From DATBFG01 sp036558645 (GTDB lineage: Bacteria; Acidobacteriota; Terriglobia; Terriglobales; Acidobacteriaceae), in NCBI GenBank assembly GCA_036558645.1, contig DATBFG010000086.1:131434-195433 (forward strand): 64,000 nucleotides of DNA. Reading direction: 5' to 3'. Numbering within the stretch: the first letter of the stretch is position 1; every line of letters starts with the position of its first letter. Position numbers and translations under genes: made by a program. The notes beneath the pieces were generated by a model. That model saw only the letters and a program-made list of their open reading frames with translations, did no database searches and was not told where the DNA came from. Below are positions 51,896 to 59,675 of the stretch, in pieces.

Positions 51896-53041
51896 TTGGA
51901 TTTCGCCTGGAACGACGACCAGCAGGCCTATCGCAAAGAAGTTATCCGGTTCGCAAAGGAAGAACTGAGCTCCGATATGATCGCGCTCGATGAGCGCTCG
52001 GAGTTCGACCGCGAGAGTTGGAACAAGTGCGGGCGTTTTGGCATTCAGGGCTTGCCGGTTCCGATCGAATACGGCGGCGGCGGCGCGGACATTCTGACTA
52101 CAGTCTGTGCGCTCGAGGCACTTGGTTATGGCTGTCGCGACAACGGGTTGCTGTTTTCTATCGGCGCGCACATGTGGGCGGCCGAGATCCCGATTCTCCA
52201 GTTCGGCACGGTAGAGCAGAAGCAGAAGTATCTGCCCAAGCTGACGAGCGGTGAGTGGATCGGTATTCACGCCATGACGGAGCCGATGTCGGGTTCCGAT
52301 GCATATAGCCTACGCACACGCGCCGAAAAGCATGGCGAGTGCTACGTTCTCAATGGCAGCAAGACGTTCATCACGAACGCAGTGTATGCGGATGTGGTGA
52401 TCGTTTTCGCGAACGTGGATCCGGAGAAAGGCCCTGCGGGCGTCTCTGCATTTTTCGTGGATAAGGGCACACCCGGATTTGAGGTCAGCCGCAAACTGAG
52501 CAAGATGGGGCTGCGGACCTCCCCGATGGCTGAGTTGTCATTTGTCGATTGCGAGATTCCTGCCTCCAACCTGCTTATGAAGGAAGGAGCGGGGAAGGCT
52601 ATCTTCACGGCATCGATGGAGTGGGAACGGACCTGTATTCTCGCCACGCACCTCGGCGCGATGCAGCGGACGCTGGAAACCTGCGTGAAGTACGCCAAGG
52701 AGCGTACGCAGTTCGGGCAGCCGATCGGCACATTCCCGGCGATTGCCGACAAAGTAGCCGATATGGATGTTCGGTTGGAGACAGCGCGCCTGATCCTCTA
52801 TAAGGCAGCATGGCTGAAGTCGCTGGGGCGGCACCCGATGCGCGAGTCATCGATGGCAAAGCTCTACGTCAGCGAGGCGTGCGTCGCAAGTTGTCTCGAT
52901 GCCATCCAGATTCACGGTGGCTACGGATACATGACGGAATACCAGATTGAACGCGAGCTGCGGGATGCAGTCGCGTCGAAGATTTACTCCGGCACTTCCG
53001 AGATTCATAAGCGGATCATTGCCGGGCTGCACGGGTTATAA
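51896..53041 (+). CDS. Acyl-CoA dehydrogenase-like flavoprotein, probable prolyl-S-carrier dehydrogenase
   Basis: The 381-residue enzyme has the full acyl-CoA dehydrogenase fold: TEPMSGSDAYSLRT (flavin loop), KTFITNAVYADVVIVFA, MEWERTCILATHLGAMQRTL, RTQFGQPIGTFPAIADKVAD and IHGGYGYMTEYQIERELRDA. The catalytic base of the MCAD type is missing (IYSGTSEI, S365 where Glu376 is found), but E244 in MEWERT matches the isovaleryl-CoA-dehydrogenase-type base. In pyoluteorin and prodigiosin pathways PltE and RedW enzymes of this family oxidise prolyl-S-PCP to pyrrolyl-S-PCP. Placement between NRPS and an A domain/carrier pair suggests the same. TTG 51896 is five bases after GAGAGGA. Confidence 0.85.
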   Translation: MDFAWNDDQQAYRKEVIRFAKEELSSDMIALDERSEFDRESWNKCGRFGIQGLPVPIEYGGGGADILTTVCALEALGYGCRDNGLLFSIGAHMWAAEIPILQFGTVEQKQKYLPKLTSGEWIGIHAMTEPMSGSDAYSLRTRAEKHGECYVLNGSKTFITNAVYADVVIVFANVDPEKGPAGVSAFFVDKGTPGFEVSRKLSKMGLRTSPMAELSFVDCEIPASNLLMKEGAGKAIFTASMEWERTCILATHLGAMQRTLETCVKYAKERTQFGQPIGTFPAIADKVADMDVRLETARLILYKAAWLKSLGRHPMRESSMAKLYVSEACVASCLDAIQIHGGYGYMTEYQIERELRDAVASKIYSGTSEIHKRIIAGLHGL

Positions 53042-53065
53042 AGAAAACTCTCGAGTACGGGGACC

Positions 53066-54649
53066 ATGGCATACATTCTGCAGCAGTTTCTGACCAACAG
53101 TGCGAAACAGAATCCTGACAAGCCTGCGGTGTGGGCACGCGGGCGGACCCTTAGCTATCGCGAATTGAATGAGCGCTCGAACCAGGTAGCGAATCTTCTG
53201 CGCAGCCGCGGTATAGAGAAGGGGGACCGGGTCGGTATCTATTTCTCGAAAGCAGTTGAGTCACTGTGCGCGATGTTCGGCGTGCTCAAGGCGGGTGGCG
53301 TATATGTGCCACTTGATCCTCTAGCACCCGTGGAGCGCATTTCGTACATCATCAGCAATTGCGAAATGAAGGGGCTGATCACTTCGGGCGAGAAACTGCG
53401 TGGGCTGGATACGAGCAAGATTCCTTCTGTGAAGACTTTCCTGATCACCGAGGACAAGGCAAACGGACTGGATCGGCCGGAGGTTGTCTCCTGGAGCGAG
53501 CTGGAATCGTTTCCAAAGGGCTCGTCTCCCGAGCTTCAGACGACGACCACGGATCTGGCTTACATCCTCTATACGTCGGGCTCGACGGGCCGTCCGAAGG
53601 GTGTCATGCTGACGCACCAGAATGCCCTGACGTTTGTCGAGTGGTGCGCGGAAGAATTCCAGGTCACTAGCGACGATCATTTGTCGAATCACGCGCCGCT
53701 GCACTTCGATCTTTCAGTCTTCGACGTTTATAACGCAATCAAAGCAGGCGCCACGGTTCACATGGTTCCGGAAGAAGTCGCCAAATTTCCTGCCAGCCTG
53801 GCGAAGTTTATCGAAGAGCAGGGAATTACGATCTGGTATTCGGTGCCGTCGGCGCTGGTGTTTCTGTTACTGCATGGAAACATGAAGGCGGAAAAGCTGG
53901 CGAAGATGCGCGTGCTGCTTTTTGCCGGCGAAGTCTTCCCGATGAAGTATCTGAAGCAACTGGCTGAGTTTCTCCCGAGTGTCGCTTTGTATAACTTGTA
54001 CGGTCCAACCGAAACCAATGTCTGTACTTATTACAAGGTGGGCCGGGAGCGGCTGAAGACACAAGAAAAGTTACCGATCGGCCGTGCGTGTGCGAATACC
54101 GAAGTATTTGCGGTCAATGACCAGGATCAGATCGTAAAGGCACAAGGCGAGACAGGCGAACTTTACGTACGCGGGCCAGCGGTCACTCCGGGTTACTGGG
54201 CTGACACGGAGAAGACTCACAAGATGTGTGTGCCGAATCGCTTCCAGCCGCACTTCGAAGAGAAGATGTACAAGACCGGCGACCTGGTGATGTTCGACGA
54301 GTACGGAGATTACCTATTTCTGGGGCGTCGAGACAGCCAGATCAAGAGCCGTGGGTATCGCATCGAACTTGGCGAAATCGAATCGGCGCTGCTGAGCCAT
54401 CCTGGTGTGCGAGAAGCGGCCGCGCTGGCGATCCCTGATGAAGAGATTGGAGCCCGGATCAGGGCGGTAGTTGCACCCCATGAGCCGGGCACTTTGACCG
54501 TGGTAGATCTGCAAAAACATTGTGCAGCTCGAATTCCCAGCTACATGATTCCGGAAACGATTGAGTTGCGCGATGCCCTCCCCAAGACCTCTACCGGCAA
54601 GATTGACCGCGTATCGCTCGTGAACGCGGCGGTAGCTCCTGCCGCTTAA
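53066..54649 (+). CDS. Stand-alone adenylation enzyme, predicted L-proline:carrier ligase (PltF/RedM type)
   Basis: The 527-residue amino-acid adenylation enzyme has A3 YTSGSTGRPKGV at 169, the A5 region NLYGPTETNVC and A10 TSTGKIDR (K512). GrsA-aligned pocket residues are D215 L216 F219 Y258 L285 A287 L311 V319 C320 K512, i.e. DLFYLALVCK. As I recall, codes of the DL(F/L)YLALVCK type belong to the free proline ligases PltF, RedM and CloN4, which load a separate PCP for oxidation to pyrrole-2-carboxylate. There is no fused carrier domain, in line with that. It lies 24 bp after the flavoprotein gene and 86 bp before the carrier gene. Confidence 0.88.
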   Translation: MAYILQQFLTNSAKQNPDKPAVWARGRTLSYRELNERSNQVANLLRSRGIEKGDRVGIYFSKAVESLCAMFGVLKAGGVYVPLDPLAPVERISYIISNCEMKGLITSGEKLRGLDTSKIPSVKTFLITEDKANGLDRPEVVSWSELESFPKGSSPELQTTTTDLAYILYTSGSTGRPKGVMLTHQNALTFVEWCAEEFQVTSDDHLSNHAPLHFDLSVFDVYNAIKAGATVHMVPEEVAKFPASLAKFIEEQGITIWYSVPSALVFLLLHGNMKAEKLAKMRVLLFAGEVFPMKYLKQLAEFLPSVALYNLYGPTETNVCTYYKVGRERLKTQEKLPIGRACANTEVFAVNDQDQIVKAQGETGELYVRGPAVTPGYWADTEKTHKMCVPNRFQPHFEEKMYKTGDLVMFDEYGDYLFLGRRDSQIKSRGYRIELGEIESALLSHPGVREAAALAIPDEEIGARIRAVVAPHEPGTLTVVDLQKHCAARIPSYMIPETIELRDALPKTSTGKIDRVSLVNAAVAPAA

Positions 54650-54735
54650 GAGCCAGAAGGCTCACAGTTTTGTAGTCCTGCTGTACTTACCGTTTCGGCT
54701 TCACTAATTCTGTTGGAGTGTTTAAGGAGAACATG

Positions 54736-55014
54736 ATGGCGAACGATCCCAAGGTGCAGATTCGACAATTTGTGATGGAAAACGCCCAAGGGCGGGGCAT
54801 TACCGAGCTAGGAGACAACGATTCGCTGATCGAGAGCGGGATCGTGGATTCACTCGGTATTTTCCGCCTGGTTTCCTTCCTGGAAGAGACCTTTGGCGTG
54901 AAGATCGGCGATGAAGAGATCGTCAACGAGAATTTCCAGACGATTAGCGACATTGAGCGATTCCTCGCGCAGAAGCAGGGTCAGACAACCGGACAGGCCC
55001 GGGCGACAGCATAA
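54736..55014 (+). CDS. Free acyl/peptidyl carrier protein
   Basis: The 92-residue carrier has the phosphopantetheine site in LIESGIVDSLGIFRLVSFLEE (DSL) and the usual second helix pattern (FGVKIGDEEIVNENF). It matches PltL/RedO-type carriers that hold proline during oxidation. ATG 54736 is six bases after GGAG; ATG 54733 and a GTG at 54718 are alternatives. It is the last gene of the co-directional run before the phosphoesterase paralogues. Confidence 0.88.
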   Translation: MANDPKVQIRQFVMENAQGRGITELGDNDSLIESGIVDSLGIFRLVSFLEETFGVKIGDEEIVNENFQTISDIERFLAQKQGQTTGQARATA

Positions 55015-55082
55015 GGACTGCGAATACTGCGCCAAGTTGAGAGCGCTGACTCGTCTAATTCATTCTGCGTTGAGGTGTAAAA

Positions 55083-58000
55083 ATGCTGTTCCGTCGATTG
55101 TCTGCATTCACGTTGGCCACCATCCTGTCCCTCCCCACAGGAATGCAGGCTCAAAGCACGAAGAAGTCCGAGCCTGTGTTGCGTTCGGGAGTGTCAGTCA
55201 TTCCCGCCACCGAAGGCGGGAAACAGGGTGTTTTGCTCATGGCCTCCAATCGCGGAGGGGCGCCCAACTTCGTCATGCAGGATTCGCAGGTCAACACCGG
55301 AGGCAATGCCGGAGCTGCGGATATCAACGTAATCCAACACATCGTATTCATCGTCAAAGAGAACCGCAGCTTTGACAGCATGTTCGGAACATTTCCTGGC
55401 GCAAACGGCGTTACGCAGGGCGTGATGTCGACCGGACAGAAGGTAAATCTGGGAAGAATGCCGGACGCCTTGGCGCGAGACATTGGCCATTCGTGGGGCG
55501 ATACGCTCGACGCCATGGACTACGGCAAGATGGATGGCTTCGACACCATCAATGAAGTCGGGTTCCAATGCAGTGTCGACGGAGACATGCTTTGCTTCAC
55601 TCAATATAAGCAGCAGGACATTCCAAACTATTGGACGTTGGCGACCAGTTTTACTCTTGCCGACAACATGTTCAGTTCCATGCATGCGCCGAGTTTCCCG
55701 AACCACGTTTTCACTGTAGCGGCTCAGTCCGGCAATATCATCTCCCAGACGAAAAACCCTATCGATCCAACGGACAAGCCGGCGGCGTGCGCGGACGCAG
55801 GTCCCGGCGCGACCGTAAAGATCATGGATCCGCGCGGAGACATCCTGGATGTGTTCCCATGTTTTGACTTCGAAACCATGGGCGACCGCTTGAATGATGC
55901 CGGTATCAGCTGGAAGTCTTATGCGCCGAAGGGATTCGGCTGGAGCGGATTTGTTGCCATCAACCACATCCGGAACACGGACCAATGGACGCAGCATGCA
56001 GTGCTCGACAATCAATTCGCAATTGATGCTGCAGCGGGCAACCTGCCGGCGGTCAGTTGGCTGGTAACCCAGGGCGGCGTGTCTGACCATGCGCCCTGGA
56101 GCATCTGCGAAGGTGAAAACTGGATTGTCGACCAGATCAACGCGGTGATGAATGGGCCACTCTGGAATTCGACCGCTATTTTTCTGACCTGGGATGACTT
56201 CGGGGGGTTTTACGACCACGTGCCCCCGCCGCTGCCAGCGCCGGATTCATTCGGGTTGGGTCCGCGTGTCCCTCTGATAGTTATTTCGCCTTATGCGAAG
56301 GCAAATAACGTCAGCCATACCGTATATGAATTTGCCTCTGTCCTGCGGTTCATGGAAGAACGGTTCACGCGGCCACTTGGCCTCGACTGGCTGACGTCGC
56401 GCGACCTGAACGCGAACTCAGTCGCTGATGCGTTCGACTTCAATCAGTCTCCCTTACCGCCGATTTCGCTGACCAAGCGGAGTTGCTCGCCAGTGGCGAC
56501 GACATCCGTTACCTTCCCGCCGGCACAACCGGGTAAAGTAGGGGTAACGCGAAGTATTCTGATTGCCAATTACGATACACAAAAATCCCTCTCGTTCACT
56601 TCATTCAATCTGTCGGGGGCTGATTTCTCGGTAACAAACACCTGCACAGCACCGCTGCCTCCGAACCCCGGCCGTCCTTTTTTCTGTAACGCGAACGTTA
56701 CTTTCAAACCGACTGGACTTGGCACTCGGACTGGCACGTTAACCATTACGGATAGTGACGAGACAAGTCCGCAAACGGTCTTGCTCTCAGGCATAGGCTC
56801 TAACCTGGTGGTATCACCATCGCTGTTAAATTTCGGGACGGCGCAGGTGGGCTCTACGACCTCCAAGTTGAATGCGACTCTGACGAATGGCGGGACGACG
56901 GCGGTGACTTTGAATGCCATCAGTCCGTCTGGCGACTTTAGTCCCACCACAACCTGTCCGGTGCCGGGCACATTGAACCCGGGGGCGAGTTGCACTCTGA
57001 GCGCGACTTTCTCGCCTACAACACCGGGATCGCGCTACGGCTCGATGACGGTCAGCAGCACTGACCCCGCGAGTCCCACTGTGTTGAACCTGACGGGAGA
57101 AGGAACCAACGTTACGCTAACGGGCGGGCTGAACTTCAGTGCTCAACCAGTTGGTACGACCAGTACGCCGCAAACCGCGACGCTAACCAACCAGGGCTCA
57201 AATACGATCACAATTAACAAGATCTGGACGGTCTCAACAGTTGTTCCTCCAATCGGAAAACGCGTCATCCTGCCGCAGCCAAGCGCCGAGTTTGCACAGA
57301 CGAATGATTGCGGAACTAACCTGGGACAGGGGCAAAGCTGCACGATTACGGTGACGTTTACTCCGAACACGACGGGCACGCGTGCGGCACAAGTGCAGGT
57401 GGAAACGGACCAGGCAGACAGTCCGAATCTTGTAGTTCTTACAGGCAACGGGGCACCCGCGTTGACGCATGCTGAGCCCTATATCAACCAGCCACTCGTT
57501 CCGTCGGCAGTCGCACCCGGTGCTGGAAGCTTTGCGTTGAAGGTGAACGGGTTCAACTTTATCTCCGGCGCAACGGTGAACTGGAACGGGGCGCCGCTAT
57601 CGACAACATTCGTGAATGATGATCAGCTAAGTGCCACCGTGCCAGCGGCAAATGTGACAAGCGCTAAAACGGCCCTGATTACGGTGACGAATCCCAGCCC
57701 AGGCGGTGGAACCTCGAACGCGGCACTCTTCCATGTGGTGACTTCGTTGACCTCAATTACCCTCACGAAGAATGATTTTGCAGTAGGACAGAATCCGCGA
57801 TGGGTGACTGCCGCAGACTTCAATGGCGATCAGAAGCTCGACCTGGCTGTCGCGAACTTCAATGCCAACACGGTTTCCATCTTCACCGGCGTTGGAGATG
57901 GAACATTTACGTTGAAGACAACTCTCAACGTGGGAGCAGGTCCTATCAGCATAGCCGCGGCGGATATTAATGCAGACGGCAAACTGGACCTGGCCGTCGC

Positions 58001-59420
58001 CAATCAGACGGAAAATGATGTCTCCATCTTCATCGGCAACGGGGATGGGACATTCACGCCGATGCCTGGCAGCTTATTCCAAACGGTACAGCCTACGTGG
58101 ATTTCGGCTGCCGATTTCAATGCGGACGGCACGATCGATCTGGCGATTGCCAACAACATCGATCCTACGGTTTCGATCTTCCTCGGTTTGGGTGACGATA
58201 CGTTCTACCCGACGCCTTCACCTCCCGTGGGCCGCGCAGGGCCAATCTCAATTGGAGTCGCTGACTTCAACGGGGACGGAATTGCGGACTTCTCGGAACT
58301 GAACAGCACGGACAGATCGGTGAGTACGGCCTTGGGCGTGGGGAATGGAACCTTTACTGCAGCTACGAACCGTCCGGCGGTAGGTCGTGGACCTAGTTCG
58401 ATGGTTACGGCAGATCTGAACAATGATGGGAAGATGGATCTGGCGCTCACCAACAAGACAGATAACACCATCTCGGTCCTGCTGGGTGTAGGGGATGGGA
58501 CATTCCTTGCGAATCCCAACCTGACAACAGCCAACGGGCCGCAATTCATTGTCGCCGGCGACTTCAATGGCGATAACAAGATTGACCTGGCCAGTATCAA
58601 TCAGACGGCGAACAGCATGTCGTTGTTTCTGGGCAACGGAGACGGTACTTTTAAAGCGAAAGCTGATTTCCAGACAGGAGCAAGCCCAGCCGCAGGAGCT
58701 GTGGGCGACTTCAACAACGATGGCTTCCTCGATCTCGCCGTCGCCGACAGTAGCGCGAACAATATCTCAATCATGAAGCAGGGTGGCGGCGGAGGAGGGC
58801 CGATTGTTTCCTTCACTCCGACGAGCCTGGCGTTCTCGGTGGTGGTTGTAGGTCAGAACTCAGCGCCGAAGAATGTGACCATGAAGAACACTGGCAATGG
58901 AGTGCTGAACATCACCAGTATCACCAGTACGACGACTGATTACACCCAGACGAATAATTGCGGCAGCAGCCTCAATCCGGGAGCAAGTTGCACGATCTCT
59001 GTGACTTTTGCGCCCGGCAGTGCGGGATTGCTGAATGGGACAATCTCGGTCACTGACAACGCGCCAGGCAGTCCACAGACAGTGCCGCTCAGCGGACGCG
59101 GCACTTTCCTGAGGATCGCACCGGGCACGCTGAACTTCCCCAACACGCCAGTGGGACAGACCAGTGCCCCGATGCAGGTGAGGATGATTAACCTGGGCAC
59201 GACGCCCATTGCGATCAGTTTCCAGATCACGGGAACGAACGCCGGGGACTTCGCGATCGCCAACACAACCTGCGGACCGAGCCTGGCAGCGGGTGCGCAA
59301 TGCCAAATCCGCGTGACGTTCAAGCCACTACAGACGGGTGCCCGAAGCGCCGCCGTTTCGATCAATGATGGGTCGAGTGGCGGCATCCAGAAGGTGAACC
59401 TGGGAGGAAGCGGCACGTAA
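55083..59420 (+). CDS. Secreted phosphoesterase (phospholipase C/acid phosphatase type) with Ig-like and FG-GAP repeats
   Basis: The 1445-residue protein has a signal peptide (LSAFTLATILSLPTGMQAQ). Its PF04185 phosphoesterase domain (about 80-445) has QHIVFIVKENRSFDSMFG, HAPSFPNHVFTVAAQSGNI and FLTWDDFGGFYDHV, with metal-site Glu, Asp and His residues. Then come several choice-of-anchor-D Ig-like domains (480-790), an IPT/TIG domain (about 795-885; VNGFNFISGATVNW) and six or so FG-GAP/VCBS repeats (890-1235; TAADFNGDQKLDLAVANF). Two more choice-of-anchor-D domains close it. It probably hydrolyses a phosphodiester or phosphomonoester outside the cell. The ATG at 55083 follows GAGGTG. It is paralogous to the next gene. 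Confidence 0.9.
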   Translation: MLFRRLSAFTLATILSLPTGMQAQSTKKSEPVLRSGVSVIPATEGGKQGVLLMASNRGGAPNFVMQDSQVNTGGNAGAADINVIQHIVFIVKENRSFDSMFGTFPGANGVTQGVMSTGQKVNLGRMPDALARDIGHSWGDTLDAMDYGKMDGFDTINEVGFQCSVDGDMLCFTQYKQQDIPNYWTLATSFTLADNMFSSMHAPSFPNHVFTVAAQSGNIISQTKNPIDPTDKPAACADAGPGATVKIMDPRGDILDVFPCFDFETMGDRLNDAGISWKSYAPKGFGWSGFVAINHIRNTDQWTQHAVLDNQFAIDAAAGNLPAVSWLVTQGGVSDHAPWSICEGENWIVDQINAVMNGPLWNSTAIFLTWDDFGGFYDHVPPPLPAPDSFGLGPRVPLIVISPYAKANNVSHTVYEFASVLRFMEERFTRPLGLDWLTSRDLNANSVADAFDFNQSPLPPISLTKRSCSPVATTSVTFPPAQPGKVGVTRSILIANYDTQKSLSFTSFNLSGADFSVTNTCTAPLPPNPGRPFFCNANVTFKPTGLGTRTGTLTITDSDETSPQTVLLSGIGSNLVVSPSLLNFGTAQVGSTTSKLNATLTNGGTTAVTLNAISPSGDFSPTTTCPVPGTLNPGASCTLSATFSPTTPGSRYGSMTVSSTDPASPTVLNLTGEGTNVTLTGGLNFSAQPVGTTSTPQTATLTNQGSNTITINKIWTVSTVVPPIGKRVILPQPSAEFAQTNDCGTNLGQGQSCTITVTFTPNTTGTRAAQVQVETDQADSPNLVVLTGNGAPALTHAEPYINQPLVPSAVAPGAGSFALKVNGFNFISGATVNWNGAPLSTTFVNDDQLSATVPAANVTSAKTALITVTNPSPGGGTSNAALFHVVTSLTSITLTKNDFAVGQNPRWVTAADFNGDQKLDLAVANFNANTVSIFTGVGDGTFTLKTTLNVGAGPISIAAADINADGKLDLAVANQTENDVSIFIGNGDGTFTPMPGSLFQTVQPTWISAADFNADGTIDLAIANNIDPTVSIFLGLGDDTFYPTPSPPVGRAGPISIGVADFNGDGIADFSELNSTDRSVSTALGVGNGTFTAATNRPAVGRGPSSMVTADLNNDGKMDLALTNKTDNTISVLLGVGDGTFLANPNLTTANGPQFIVAGDFNGDNKIDLASINQTANSMSLFLGNGDGTFKAKADFQTGASPAAGAVGDFNNDGFLDLAVADSSANNISIMKQGGGGGGPIVSFTPTSLAFSVVVVGQNSAPKNVTMKNTGNGVLNITSITSTTTDYTQTNNCGSSLNPGASCTISVTFAPGSAGLLNGTISVTDNAPGSPQTVPLSGRGTFLRIAPGTLNFPNTPVGQTSAPMQVRMINLGTTPIAISFQITGTNAGDFAIANTTCGPSLAAGAQCQIRVTFKPLQTGARSAAVSINDGSSGGIQKVNLGGSGT

Positions 59421-59448
59421 CGACAACTGCATTCTGTTGTATATTCAT

Positions 59449-59482
59449 TGCCCGGCCGCGCTCAGATCCGCGTGGCTGGGCA
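59449..59482 (+). terminator. Imperfect hairpin between the phosphoesterase paralogues
   Basis: TGCCCGGCCGCG and CGCGTGGCTGGGCA form an imperfect stem around a short loop, 28 bp past the stop at 59420. The trailing sequence is not strongly U-rich. It may weaken read-through into the paralogue, which has its own leader. Confidence 0.5.
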
Positions 59483-59675
59483 TTATGTCATCCGCCGCAT
59501 GGGCGGAGAAGAAAAGTCCGCGATAATTCCCACCATTAGTAACACCCTAAGCGGCCCTCCCCATCCGCATCCTCACACGATCAGGCCGAGCCTCGGCAGA
59601 CCCATAAAGTGCAAATTCTGTGCCGAGTTCAGAAGGCTCCGACTCGGCGGATTCACACTGCGTTGAGGTGTAACC

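Noticed and set aside
24636..55014. ops/JUMPstart-like element for the NusG paralogue
   Set aside because: No GGCGGTAG element was found in the parts of the leader inspected; LoaP-type systems may use other signals, so absence proves little.
55194..56219. 341-codon minus-strand frame opposite the first phosphoesterase
   Set aside because: Antisense shadow; the homologous antisense frame also appears in the paralogue (59922-60728) simply because the coding strand is conserved.
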